Below are positions 36,227 through 44,140 of a stretch of DNA of 64,000 nt, in pieces. The position numbers were made by a program, and so were the translations under genes. Source of the stretch: Candidatus Pelagibacter communis (GTDB lineage Bacteria; Pseudomonadota; Alphaproteobacteria; Pelagibacterales; Pelagibacteraceae); the NCBI RefSeq assembly GCF_001179845.1, contig NZ_CVSB01000029.1, positions 100,563 through 164,562 on the forward strand. Reading direction: 5' to 3'. The notes beneath the pieces are model-generated. The model saw nothing but the letters and a program-made list of their open reading frames with translations. It ran no database searches and was not told where the DNA came from. The stretch's first letter is position 1. Every line of letters begins with the position of its first letter.

Positions 36227-37245
36227 TTTAAACCAGTCTTTTCAGGAAAATTAAATTTATTATTTAAATTTTGCACAGCTTGACCTGCTCCACCCTTAAT
36301 CAAATTATCGATAGCAGATAGAATGATAATTTTATTACTATATTTAGATTTGCACACAGAAATATAACAGTTATTAGTATTTATTACTTCATTGGTACTT
36401 AACAAAGAGTCAGGTTTTAATATTTTTACAAAACTCTCATTTTGATAAAAACTAGTTAATGTTTTTAATACTTTAGCTTGTGAAATATTGTTTTCTAAAT
36501 CAACATATATAGTACTCAAAATACCTCTGAACATTGGTGATAAATGAGGAGTAAAACTAAATTCAAATTTTTTCTTAGTAAATTTTCTTAACATTTGATC
36601 TATTTCAGAATTGTGACGATGATAACCAACTCCATATGCACTTAAAGATTCATATAGATTTTTATCTTTATACTTTTTGTGAACTCCTCTACCAGCGCCT
36701 GAATATCCAGATTTTGAATCAATTATTATATTATTTAATTTAATTAAATTTTTCTTAAATAAAGGAAATAGAGGAAGCAATATTGATGTTGGATAACATC
36801 CTGGACATGAAATAATATTATATTTTTTAATCTCTTTTCTATTAATTTCTGGAAGCAAATAAATACTTTTTTTTATTAAATTAGTTGCTCGATGTTTTTG
36901 TTTATACCACTTTAAATAATCAGAAGCTTTTTCTAATCTAAAATCTGCAGCAAGATCTATTAAAGTATGATTTTTGCTTAAATGTTTGGATATATCCTGT
37001 GCTTCCCCATTTGGAAGTGCTGTAAAAATAACATGAACGTCTTTTAATAGTTTTTTATTAAATTTTAAAATTTTTGGTAATTTATATTTAGATAAAGATT
37101 TATCGTAAAATTTGACATGTTTACCCACAGAAGAGTTTCCACAAAGGTATTTAATATTAATATATTTGTGTTTAACTAATAATTTAATTAATTGAACACC
37201 AATATATCCAGTTGATCCAGCAACTAATGCGTTAAGCTTAGGCAT
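36223..37245 (-). CDS. argC: N-acetyl-gamma-glutamyl-phosphate reductase
   Basis: NADPH-dependent third step of arginine synthesis. The 340 aa protein has the N-terminal GSTGYIGVQLIKLL nucleotide-binding motif, the catalytic Cys in SCPGCYPTSILLPL, GYSGAGRGVHKKYKD and HRHNSEIDQML, and the C-terminal NLIKGGAGQAVQNLN of long-form ArgC. It follows rpsI with a 33 bp gap; rplM-rpsI-argC is a common alphaproteobacterial order. Confidence 0.95.
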   Translation of the reverse strand: MPKLNALVAGSTGYIGVQLIKLLVKHKYINIKYLCGNSSVGKHVKFYDKSLSKYKLPKILKFNKKLLKDVHVIFTALPNGEAQDISKHLSKNHTLIDLAADFRLEKASDYLKWYKQKHRATNLIKKSIYLLPEINRKEIKKYNIISCPGCYPTSILLPLFPLFKKNLIKLNNIIIDSKSGYSGAGRGVHKKYKDKNLYESLSAYGVGYHRHNSEIDQMLRKFTKKKFEFSFTPHLSPMFRGILSTIYVDLENNISQAKVLKTLTSFYQNESFVKILKPDSLLSTNEVINTNNCYISVCKSKYSNKIIILSAIDNLIKGGAGQAVQNLNNKFNFPEKTGLK

Positions 37246-37278
37246 TTTTTATTATAACAGTTAAAAATTAAAAAAAAA

Positions 37279-37716
37279 TTATCTTTTAGAGAATTGGAAG
37301 CTTCTTCTAGCTTTTCTTCTACCAGGTTTTTTTCTTTCAACTGCTCTTGAGTCTCTGGTAGTAAGTTTCTCTGTTTTTAAGGTGGCTTTTAGATTTTCAT
37401 CAAATAATACTAAAGCTTTTGAAATACCATGAACCATAGCCCCTGCTTGGCCAGTAGGTCCTCCTCCTTTTACACTGCATCTTACATCGTAATCAGTAGC
37501 CTGATTAATAATTTCAAAAGGTCTTGTAATTTGCATTTTATGAGTTTCGTCAGCAAAATATTCACTAAATAATTTACCATTTACGTAAATTTTACCAGAA
37601 CCTTTTTTTAACCAAACTTTTGCAATTGATGTTTTTCTTCTGCCAGTAGCATATTTACTGTCTTTAAAATCTAATTTTAATTTTGGAGATTTTGGTGCTG
37701 ATTGAGTGTTTTCCAT
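37279..37716 (-). CDS. rpsI: 30S ribosomal protein uS9
   Basis: The 145 aa protein has ATGRRKTSIAKVWLKKGSGK, GGGPTGQAGAMVHGISKAL and the highly conserved basic C terminus (KPGRRKARRSFQFSKR) that contacts P-site tRNA. About 15 residues precede the conserved core, as is usual in this class. It follows rplM with a 1 bp gap in the usual L13-S9 operon. Confidence 0.97.
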   Translation of the reverse strand: MENTQSAPKSPKLKLDFKDSKYATGRRKTSIAKVWLKKGSGKIYVNGKLFSEYFADETHKMQITRPFEIINQATDYDVRCSVKGGGPTGQAGAMVHGISKALVLFDENLKATLKTEKLTTRDSRAVERKKPGRRKARRSFQFSKR

Positions 37717-37717
37717 C

Positions 37718-38176
37718 TTAGTTTCTAGCTATATTTTTACTATTTAATTTATCTAACTCTATTACAGTCGGATTTTGTGCAGAATGAGGATGCTCATTAC
37801 CTGCGTATATTTTTAATTTTGTTAATTGTTTTCTACCCAGTACTCCGCCTGGTAGCATTCTTTTAACAGCCATTTTTAAAGTTTCTCCAGGTTTTTTTTC
37901 ATGAAGTTTTTCTGGCGTTGTAACTTTAATTCCACCTGGGTGGCCAGTGTGTCTGTAATATTTTTTATCCTGAAATTTTTTTCCAGTAAATTTTGCTTGT
38001 TCAATATTTTTAACTACAACAAAGTCACCATCATCCATATGAGGTGTATATGTTGTTTTATTTTTTCCTCTAATTATATTAGATACAATAGTTGCTAATC
38101 TTCCAACTACTGCATTCTTTGCGTCTATTTCATACCAAGATGAAGTTAATTGGTCTTTTTTAGTGAATTTTGTCAT
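37718..38176 (-). CDS. rplM: 50S ribosomal protein uL13
   Basis: The 152 aa protein has WYEIDAKNAVVGRLATIVS, the YTPHMDDGDFVVVKN block, KKYYRHTGHPGGIK and KRMLPGGVLGRKQL, all typical of L13. It is divergent from metY; the 212 bp between them is mostly the metY riboswitch leader, with L13's own promoter expected between about 38177 and 38260. Confidence 0.97.
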   Translation of the reverse strand: MTKFTKKDQLTSSWYEIDAKNAVVGRLATIVSNIIRGKNKTTYTPHMDDGDFVVVKNIEQAKFTGKKFQDKKYYRHTGHPGGIKVTTPEKLHEKKPGETLKMAVKRMLPGGVLGRKQLTKLKIYAGNEHPHSAQNPTVIELDKLNSKNIARN

Positions 38177-38227
38177 TGTGCGAGGATTAATACTATTAAT
38201 AATTACAAAGTCAATTTTATATTTACC

Positions 38228-38255
38228 TTGAATTATGTAGCTTATATGCTATAAC
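38228..38255 (+). promoter_or_regulatory. Likely promoter of metY
   Basis: TTGAAT at 38228-38233 as -35 and TATAAC at 38250-38255 as -10, 16 bp apart. The start would be around 38262, right at the 5' edge of the first SAM aptamer, which makes the assignment plausible. Confidence 0.45.
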
Positions 38256-38257
38256 TT

Positions 38258-38305
38258 ACTTGCCGATTTGATCCTATTGCGGGCTTATAACTGCTAAAAA
38301 GGAAT
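38258..38305 (+). promoter_or_regulatory. SAM-II riboswitch aptamer (first of tandem)
   Basis: The stretch contains the SAM-II signature: a P1 arm GCC before GATTTGATCCTATTGC, then GGGC closing P1, TTATAAC, and TGCTAAAAAGGAA. The TCC in the loop can pair with GGA in the 3' tail to form the H-type pseudoknot. It is in the leader of metY, the known context. Binding of S-adenosylmethionine would lower metY expression; whether this copy works by termination or otherwise is not visible, as the following AAAAAGGAATTTTT hairpin is weak. Confidence 0.8.
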
Positions 38306-38328
38306 TTTTCATAACATTGCAAATTGGT

Positions 38329-38386
38329 AGGCATTTGATCTGTATTGTGCGCCTTACATAAAGTTAAAGCACTAAAAAAGGAGTAA
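38329..38386 (+). promoter_or_regulatory. SAM-V riboswitch aptamer (second of tandem)
   Basis: GGC (38330-38332) pairs with GCC (38351-38353) around ATTTGATCTGTATTGTGC; GTGC (38347-38350) can pair with GCAC (38369-38372), and the loop TCT with GGA inside the metY Shine-Dalgarno AAGGAG (38378-38383). Ligand binding would therefore hide the ribosome-binding site. The core closely parallels the SAM-II copy 72 bp upstream, as known for SAM-V, a SAM-II-related class described from marine bacteria including Pelagibacter. Confidence 0.85.
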
Positions 38387-38388
38387 AA

Positions 38389-39717
38389 ATGAGTACAAAA
38401 AGAAATAATCCAGAAACTATAGCTATACACGGTGGTGACTATAGAAGCGATCCAGCAACAAATTCTGTAGCTGTACCAATATATAGAACGACATCATATC
38501 AATTTAATAGCACAGAGCACGCAGCAAATCTCTTTGCTCTAAAAGAGTTTGGAAATATTTACACTCGAATCATGAATCCTACTAATGATGTTCTAGAAAA
38601 AAGATTGTCAGCACTTGAAGGAGGTCTAGCAAGTCTTACGGTTTCTTCAGGACAAACGGCATCTACTTTTGCAATCTTAAATGTTGCACAAGCTGGTGAT
38701 AACATAGTTAGTTCAACGGATTTATATGGTGGAACTGTATCCTTGTTTACACACACTTTGAGTAAACTTGGAATTGAAGTTAGGTATGCTGATCCTTCAG
38801 ATCCTAAAAACTTTGAGAAAGCTGTTGATGACAAAACAAGAGCTTTTTATGGCGAAACATTACCAAATCCATATTTAAGGGTTTTTCCAATCAAGGAAGT
38901 TTCTGATATTGGTAGAAAACATAATATACCATTAATAATGGATAACACAGCTGCACCAGTTATTTGTAAACCAATTGAACATGGTGCTGCAGTAGTTGTT
39001 TATTCACTTACAAAGTATATAGCTGGACATGGAACAGTTGTTGGTGGCGCTCTAGTTGATGGTGGTAATTTTGACTGGACTGCAGATGCTAAAAGACAAC
39101 CATTATTTAACGAACCTGATGCTAGTTATGGTGGTGTTGTTTGGGGTAAAGCAGTACCAGAATTAACAGGAGCAAATGTATCTTTTGCAGTTAGAGCAAG
39201 AGTTACATTGCTTAGAGATCTTGGTTCTGCCCTATCACCTGATAATGCATTTGGCGTAATTCAAGGTTTAGAAACTGTTGCTTTAAGAATGAAACAACAT
39301 TGTGAAAACGCGGCTAAAGTAGTTGATTACTTAAAAAAACATAAAGCAATTAATAGAGTAATTTACGCTACCGAACATGAGAAAGAAATATCAAGTCGTG
39401 CAACAAAATATCTAAAAAATGGAAATGGTGCATTAGTTGGTATTGAATTAGCTGGAGGAATAGATGCTGGAAAAAGGTTTATTGAATCTTTAAAAATGTT
39501 TTACCATGTTGCTAATATTGGTGATGCAAGAAGTCTAGCTATTCACCCTGCTACAACTACACACAGTCAGTTAACAGAAGATGAACTAACTGCAGCTGGA
39601 GTAACACCAGGGTATGTGAGACTTTGCATAGGTCTAGAACACATAGATGATATTATTGATGATTTAGATCAAGCTTTAGATAAATCCTCTAAAGGTAATT
39701 TAAAAGCTGTTAGTTAG
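38389..39717 (+). CDS. metY: O-acetylhomoserine sulfhydrylase (MetY)
   Basis: PLP enzyme of the Cys/Met metabolism family; forms homocysteine from O-acetylhomoserine and sulfide (or a methylated thiol). The 442 aa length, TIAIHGGDYRSDPATNSVAV near the start, YTRIMNPTNDVLEKRLSALE, the Lys209 Schiff-base site in VYSLTKYIAGHG, and FAVRARVTLLRDLGSALSP distinguish MetY from shorter MetB/MetC/MetZ proteins. AAGGAG lies 5 bp before the ATG within the SAM-V element. It works downstream of homoserine from hom and is controlled by SAM, the end product. Confidence 0.95.
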   Translation: MSTKRNNPETIAIHGGDYRSDPATNSVAVPIYRTTSYQFNSTEHAANLFALKEFGNIYTRIMNPTNDVLEKRLSALEGGLASLTVSSGQTASTFAILNVAQAGDNIVSSTDLYGGTVSLFTHTLSKLGIEVRYADPSDPKNFEKAVDDKTRAFYGETLPNPYLRVFPIKEVSDIGRKHNIPLIMDNTAAPVICKPIEHGAAVVVYSLTKYIAGHGTVVGGALVDGGNFDWTADAKRQPLFNEPDASYGGVVWGKAVPELTGANVSFAVRARVTLLRDLGSALSPDNAFGVIQGLETVALRMKQHCENAAKVVDYLKKHKAINRVIYATEHEKEISSRATKYLKNGNGALVGIELAGGIDAGKRFIESLKMFYHVANIGDARSLAIHPATTTHSQLTEDELTAAGVTPGYVRLCIGLEHIDDIIDDLDQALDKSSKGNLKAVS

Positions 39718-39746
39718 TTTGAGTTTTATATGTCTACGAATAGAAA

Positions 39747-40772
39747 CTAATAAACATTCTCTTTATATTTTGTAATAAAAAGAAAATACAATGTTGAAAG
39801 TATTATAAAAACAGAATTTATCTGGTGTACAGATGCATAAAGCATTTTTACTCCAGATAAAATTGTAAGAACTCCCAAAACAATTTGAAACAATAAAGAA
39901 ATTCCAATAATGAAGATTGGAATTCTTAAATTTGTATTTCCATTTTTTAAAACAAAATAAAGCATGTAAAAATATATTATGACAATTAAATATGCTAAAT
40001 TTCTATGAATAAATTGAACAAGTGATTGATCATCAAACACAGTAAGATTAAACAAATCATTGATTACACTGTCATCTGGGAAATATGATGAGCCCATTAA
40101 GGGCCAAGTATTATAAATTTTTCCTGCATCCATCCCCGACACAAATGCTCCAATTATTAATTGCAAAAATAATAATAAAAGAAAAAATTTAATTGAATTT
40201 AATTTAATATTAATATGATTAATTTTTATATTTGTTAGTTTTAAAAATTTCCAGAAAACTAAAGACAAAATTACAAAAGCAATAAATAAATGTATTGATA
40301 ATCTATAATGGCTAACATCAACTCTATCAACCAAACCACTTGAAACCATATACCATCCCATAAATCCTTGAAAAAACACTAATAAAAAAATTAGTGAATA
40401 TTCTTTTAAAATCCAAAAACCATTTTTAATTGTAAAATAGATCATGGGCAAAAGCACAGTCAAACCAATTAATCTACCCAATTGACGATGTGCCCATTCC
40501 CACCAAAAAATTATCTTAAATTCATTTAAAGTCATATTAAAATTTTGCTCTTTGTATTCAGGTATTGTTTTATAAAGATCAAAATATTCTATCCATTGAT
40601 CACTTGTTAAAGGAGGTAATGTGCCAACAAAAAGTTCCCAGGTAGTAATAGATAGACCAGAGTCAGTTAATCTTGTTAGGCCCCCTACTAAAATTATAAG
40701 CACGATCATTAATAATAAAGTGATCATCCATATTTTTAATTGAGAATTTAAAGAATAATTCTGACTGTACAT
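39747..40772 (-). CDS. ctaA: Heme A synthase (CtaA/COX15)
   Basis: Oxidises the C8 methyl of heme O to form heme A for aa3-type cytochrome oxidase. The 341 aa protein has eight predicted transmembrane helices and the family motifs GGLTRLTDSGLSITTWE, WEWAHRQLGRLIGL with the heme-ligand His, FMGWYMVSSGL and a second His pair (DVSHYRLSIHL; QFIHRNLAYL; ASVHQINSV). It is convergent with metY across a 29 bp gap and divergent from the chorismate mutase gene. Confidence 0.94.
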   Translation of the reverse strand: MYSQNYSLNSQLKIWMITLLLMIVLIILVGGLTRLTDSGLSITTWELFVGTLPPLTSDQWIEYFDLYKTIPEYKEQNFNMTLNEFKIIFWWEWAHRQLGRLIGLTVLLPMIYFTIKNGFWILKEYSLIFLLVFFQGFMGWYMVSSGLVDRVDVSHYRLSIHLFIAFVILSLVFWKFLKLTNIKINHINIKLNSIKFFLLLLFLQLIIGAFVSGMDAGKIYNTWPLMGSSYFPDDSVINDLFNLTVFDDQSLVQFIHRNLAYLIVIIYFYMLYFVLKNGNTNLRIPIFIIGISLLFQIVLGVLTILSGVKMLYASVHQINSVFIILSTLYFLFITKYKENVY

Positions 40773-40815
40773 GATTAGATAAATATAATAATTATTAATT
40801 AAACCAATAAATTAA

Positions 40816-41106
40816 ATGTCGCCTAAAAACAAAAAAAAATTAGAAATAATAAGATCTAAATTAGATAAGTTGGATAATAAACTGTTATCCTTGATTAAAT
40901 ACAGAACAAATCTTGTAAAAGAAGTTTTAAAACTTAAAGAATTTAAAAAAGAAATAGTAGATAAAAAACGTATCAATTTTATACTTAAAAAAATTCATTC
41001 AAAATCCAAGAAATTAAAAATTGATCCTAAAATCACTAATCGTATATGGAAAAATATGATTTTGTCTTATATCGATTATGAAAAAAGAAACTTTAAGAAA
41101 AAATAA
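40816..41106 (+). CDS. Chorismate mutase, AroQ class, stand-alone
   Basis: Converts chorismate to prephenate for Phe/Tyr synthesis. The 96 aa all-helical protein contains IIRSKLDKLDNKLLSLIKYR (with the conserved D-x-x-D/N-x-x-L-L pattern), RTNLVKEVLKLK with the active-site Arg and Lys, and a third helix NRIWKNMILSYIDYEK. It ends directly beside the convergent rpmG (no gap). Confidence 0.85.
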   Translation: MSPKNKKKLEIIRSKLDKLDNKLLSLIKYRTNLVKEVLKLKEFKKEIVDKKRINFILKKIHSKSKKLKIDPKITNRIWKNMILSYIDYEKRNFKKK

Positions 41107-41298
41107 TTATTTACTATGTGGTGGAAGTTTTTTTTCCACAAACATCTCGTGTTTTCTGGTATCTGGATTATATTTTTTTGCTGAAAGTTTAACTTTAGCT
41201 TTCTCACCACCAGCTGGTTTTTTAACATAATAGAAATAAGGACTATCTGGTTTTGCCTCTGGAACCATTCTTACTTTAACGTGTGTTTTTTTTGCCAT
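41107..41298 (-). CDS. rpmG: 50S ribosomal protein bL33
   Basis: A 63 aa protein, slightly long: MAKKTHVKVRMVPEAKPDSP, YFYYVKKPAGG, KKYNPDTRKHEMFVEKKLPP. It lacks the zinc-binding cysteines (the Cys-minus form). It overlaps the merR-like gene by 23 bp, and its stop touches the chorismate mutase stop on the other strand. Confidence 0.9.
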   Translation of the reverse strand: MAKKTHVKVRMVPEAKPDSPYFYYVKKPAGGEKAKVKLSAKKYNPDTRKHEMFVEKKLPPHSK

Positions 41299-41659
41299 TT
41301 TTTAATTCTTTTAATTTATTTGAAATTTTCAATAACTTATTTCTTAATTTTTCAGTTCTTATAGATTTATCTGCAATTTCGTCAAGCTTTAAAGAATCTT
41401 CATTATTTAATATTTTTTTTACACCATTTATCGTCATACCCTGCTCTTTAAGTAAAAATTTAACTTTTTTAAGAAGATTTATAGTTTTCTCATCATAATA
41501 TCTTCTATTTGAATTTAATATCTTTGGTTTAATTTGTTTAAATTGAGTTTCCCAAAACCTTATGACATGAGTTGGTAAAGCTCCCTTATCATTTGATTTA
41601 AAATTTAATATTCTAGCTACTTCACCAATAGTTTTGTAAGCACTGTCTGATTTATCCAT
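41276..41659 (-). CDS. MerR-family transcriptional regulator
   Basis: A 127 aa regulator. The N-terminal winged helix is MerR type (YKTIGEVARILNF, HVIRFWETQFKQIKP, NRRYYDEKTINLLKKVKFLL), followed by GMTINGVKKILNN and a C-terminal coiled coil. There is no cysteine pair or other effector site. The gene always sits behind ihfA in many alphaproteobacteria; its target is unknown. It overlaps ihfA by 8 bp and rpmG by 23 bp. Confidence 0.88.
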   Translation of the reverse strand: MDKSDSAYKTIGEVARILNFKSNDKGALPTHVIRFWETQFKQIKPKILNSNRRYYDEKTINLLKKVKFLLKEQGMTINGVKKILNNEDSLKLDEIADKSIRTEKLRNKLLKISNKLKELKNGKKNTR

Positions 41660-41951
41660 TATCCTTCAAATTAATAAATTCTTTAAATTCTTTTGATGGT
41701 TTAAACAAAACAACATCCCTACTAGAAATTACTTTTGTTTCTTTTGTCTTAGGATTTCTTCCAATTCTAGATTTTTTTTGTCTTATAGAAAAAGTACCAA
41801 ATTTAGATAATTTTAATTTTTTTTCGTCTTTAATATTAGATACGATCGTTAATAAAAAATCTTCAATTAAATTTTCTGATATTTGTTTTGAAAAACCAAG
41901 CTGCATATAAACTAAATTAACTAAGTCTCTTTTAGTTAAATTTATTCTCAT
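41652..41951 (-). CDS. ihfA: Integration host factor subunit alpha
   Basis: A 99 aa DNA-bending protein of the HU/IHF family: LTKRDLVNLVYMQLGFSKQI, KLSKFGTFSIRQKKSRIGRN followed by PKTKE, and SSRDVVLFKPSKEFKEFI. The flanking plsX and merR genes point to the alpha subunit. IHF acts in replication, transcription and integrase reactions. It starts 1 bp after the plsX stop. Confidence 0.92.
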   Translation of the reverse strand: MRINLTKRDLVNLVYMQLGFSKQISENLIEDFLLTIVSNIKDEKKLKLSKFGTFSIRQKKSRIGRNPKTKETKVISSRDVVLFKPSKEFKEFINLKDNG

Positions 41952-41952
41952 A

Positions 41953-42954
41953 TTAAATATTTTGCTTGATCTTTTCTATCAAATTACCTTTTACAATTCT
42001 ATGACAAACATCTAAAGAGTTCGAAAAGCCTATATAGTCTGTTCCTCCATGACTTTTGACAACTGGAGAGTCTAATCCGATAAAAATAGCTCCATTATAT
42101 AATCTTGGATCTAGTCTTTTTTTAAATTTCCTTAAGTTTGATATATTTAATAAAGATGAAATTTTACCTATTAATGTACCTGTCATAGCATTTTTTAATT
42201 CACTGGTTATAAAATTCGCAGTACCCTCTGCTGTTTTTAAAGCAACATTTCCTGTAAAACCGTCTGAAACTATTACATTAACCTCTCCATCCATAAGATG
42301 ATTGCCTTCAATGTAGCCTGAAAAATTGTAATTACTTGATTTTTTATCATTAAGTAATTGATAAGTTTCTTTTATGGTTTCATTTCCTTTCAATTCTTCT
42401 GAACCAATGTTTAATAAAGCAACATTAGGTTTGTCATTAGGATATAGTGAAGTGTACAAAGAGGCTCCCATAATTGAAAAGTCTGATAAATTTTTAGAAC
42501 TACATTCAATGTTAGCACCTAAATCTAATACAACACTCATACCCTTTTTATTTGGCCATAAAGCAGATAAAGCTGGTTTGTCTATATTTTCTATCATTTT
42601 TAAATTCAATTTCGATACAACTAATAATGCACCTGTGTTACCAGCTGATATAACTATATCTGCTTCTTTATCTTTAACACTTTGAATGGCAAGCCACATA
42701 CTAGTGTCTTTCCCTCTTTTTGCACCCTCTAGAGGACTATCAGTACTTTCAATTTTTTTTTCTGTATGAATTATTTCAAAAAATTCTGTAGGTATTTTTC
42801 CTTTAATTAAGGGATTTATCTTATTCTTGTCTCCAAAAATTTTAAAAAAATTATTTTTATTTGCAGAATGATTTAAAATAATACCATCTATTATTTTCTT
42901 TGGTGACCCATCACCACCCATTGCATCAACTGCAATTTTAATCAGATCTGACAT
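41953..42954 (-). CDS. plsX: Phosphate acyltransferase PlsX
   Basis: Makes acyl-phosphate from acyl-ACP for phospholipid synthesis. The 333 aa protein has the start KIAVDAMGGDGSPKKIIDGI, SPLEGAKRGKDTSMWLAI, VISAGNTGALLV, LNIGSEELKGNE and VSDGFTGNVALKTAEG. In most alphaproteobacteria fabH lies between plsX and ihfA; here the two are 1 bp apart. Confidence 0.95.
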   Translation of the reverse strand: MSDLIKIAVDAMGGDGSPKKIIDGIILNHSANKNNFFKIFGDKNKINPLIKGKIPTEFFEIIHTEKKIESTDSPLEGAKRGKDTSMWLAIQSVKDKEADIVISAGNTGALLVVSKLNLKMIENIDKPALSALWPNKKGMSVVLDLGANIECSSKNLSDFSIMGASLYTSLYPNDKPNVALLNIGSEELKGNETIKETYQLLNDKKSSNYNFSGYIEGNHLMDGEVNVIVSDGFTGNVALKTAEGTANFITSELKNAMTGTLIGKISSLLNISNLRKFKKRLDPRLYNGAIFIGLDSPVVKSHGGTDYIGFSNSLDVCHRIVKGNLIEKIKQNI

Positions 42955-42973
42955 TTTAATCGATTATATTATA

Positions 42974-43156
42974 TTATTCTTTTGGATCTAAAACTTGTCT
43001 TCCTTTATACATTCCTGATTTAAGGTCAAGATGATGAGAAAGTCTATATTCCCCTGATTTTTTATCCTCAACTATATTTTTAGTTGAAAATTTCATAGTC
43101 TGAGCTCTTCTCATTCCAGTTCTGGAAGGGGTTTGTTTACGTTTTGGTACAGCCAT
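42974..43156 (-). CDS. rpmF: 50S ribosomal protein bL32
   Basis: A 60 aa protein: [50 protein letters not shown]. It is the cysteine-free form usual in alphaproteobacteria. It is 19 bp upstream of plsX, the usual L32-plsX pair. Confidence 0.95.
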   Translation of the reverse strand: MAVPKRKQTPSRTGMRRAQTMKFSTKNIVEDKKSGEYRLSHHLDLKSGMYKGRQVLDPKE

Positions 43157-43158
43157 AA

Positions 43159-43626
43159 TTATGGGTTACTTACACTTTTTAAATAAGAATTCAAAGTTTT
43201 TTTTGATAAATCTTTGTTAAATATCTCAAAATAATCTAACAAATGATCAATTTGGCTAAAATCGCTTAAAAAAATTGAAAACTTCTCTTTTTTTTCAGAT
43301 CTAGATAGGCTATTCCAGAAGTGAATTTCTGAAATCATTGAATGAAATAAATTTACATAATCTTTCATTTTTTTATTTATCGATTGATCTCCATAACCTA
43401 TTTCTCTAATACTGAGTTCTAATTGTCTAAAATTAAAGTCATATATTTCCTGTAAAATAACTTTGTTTTTTTCATCTTTAAAATTCATAATAAAAAAAGA
43501 AAAATGTAATAAAAATAAGGTTAATCGGTCAGAAAAATTATCTTTACGATTTAAAGACTTATACAAATCTTTATTTCTAGTGTAATTAATCAAATTGTTA
43601 TAAATATAAATATATTTATCGCGCAT
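43159..43626 (-). CDS. Ubiquinol-cytochrome c chaperone (CBP3-like)
   Basis: A 155 aa protein resembling the CBP3/UQCC1-type chaperone that helps assemble cytochrome b of complex III. Supporting blocks are [20 protein letters not shown] (compare the AFY-x-LGV-x-D region), [13 protein letters not shown] and [20 protein letters not shown], which aligns with the conserved D-x-x-LREMGVGD. In alphaproteobacteria this gene is typically next to bamE, as here. The ATG (43624-43626) shares two bases with the bamE ATG in a CATG palindrome. It ends 2 bp before rpmF. Confidence 0.75.
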   Translation of the reverse strand: MRDKYIYIYNNLINYTRNKDLYKSLNRKDNFSDRLTLFLLHFSFFIMNFKDEKNKVILQEIYDFNFRQLELSIREIGYGDQSINKKMKDYVNLFHSMISEIHFWNSLSRSEKKEKFSIFLSDFSQIDHLLDYFEIFNKDLSKKTLNSYLKSVSNP

Positions 43627-44080
43627 GTACAAACTATTTTATATAATTTTTATAATATTAGTAGCAGCAAGTTGTAGCATAAATCCAATTGATAATTATC
43701 ATGGTGTTGCTTTTTTAGAGAAAAAACAAAAAAAATTATCAATTAATAAAAGTAATAAAAATGACATAATAAAAATACTAGGTGCTCCATCTACAGAAAG
43801 TATATTAGAAAATGATTTATGGATTTATATTGAAAACCGAAAATCTAAATCATCATTATTTAAACTTGGTAAAGAAATTGTTTTAACAAACAATGTGCTT
43901 GTTCTTGAAATAGATAAAAAGGGAATTTTAAAAAATAAGAAATTTTATGATATTAACGATTTAAATAAAATTAATTTTAATAAAAATGAAACAAAAATGT
44001 CTGATAAAGATAGTTTTGTTTATGGTGTTTTATCAAGTCTGAGACAGAAAATCGATAGTACAAAAAGAAATAAGAAATAA
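43625..44080 (+). CDS. bamE: BamE-like outer-membrane assembly lipoprotein (SmpA/OmlA)
   Basis: A 151 aa lipoprotein with lipobox at LVAASC (Cys17). The SmpA/OmlA fold is visible in KSNKNDIIKILGAPSTESIL, where the helix and LGxPs turn are diagnostic, and NDLWIYIENRKSK; the C-terminal region is a Lys/Asn-rich tail. As part of the BAM complex it would stabilise BamA during beta-barrel insertion. The start is fixed by the signal peptide, and so its promoter must lie within the oppositely oriented chaperone gene. Confidence 0.85.
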   Translation: MYKLFYIIFIILVAASCSINPIDNYHGVAFLEKKQKKLSINKSNKNDIIKILGAPSTESILENDLWIYIENRKSKSSLFKLGKEIVLTNNVLVLEIDKKGILKNKKFYDINDLNKINFNKNETKMSDKDSFVYGVLSSLRQKIDSTKRNKK

Positions 44081-44091
44081 TTTTATTTGAG

Positions 44092-44119
44092 CGAATGACT
44101 TAAATTAATAAGTCATTCG
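44092..44119. terminator. Bidirectional intrinsic terminator between bamE and hppA
   Basis: A perfect 11 bp stem: CGAATGACTTA (44092-44102), loop AATTAA, TAAGTCATTCG (44109-44119). On the + strand a T-rich run follows within 20 bp (ttcatttatttgttttttat); on the - strand the following sequence is A/T-rich with T-runs. It lies in the 60 bp between two convergent genes, the expected place. Confidence 0.8.
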
Positions 44120-44140
44120 TTCATTTATTTGTTTTTTATA

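Noticed and set aside
38301..38312. Terminator hairpin AAAAAGGAATTTTT after the SAM-II aptamer
   Set aside because: Five A-T pairs with a 4 nt loop is too weak to be called an intrinsic terminator, though a longer alternative fold cannot be excluded.
39700..39760. Inverted repeat TTAGTTT...AAACTAA between metY and ctaA
   Set aside because: A 7 bp A/T-rich stem with a loop of more than 20 nt is not a convincing terminator.
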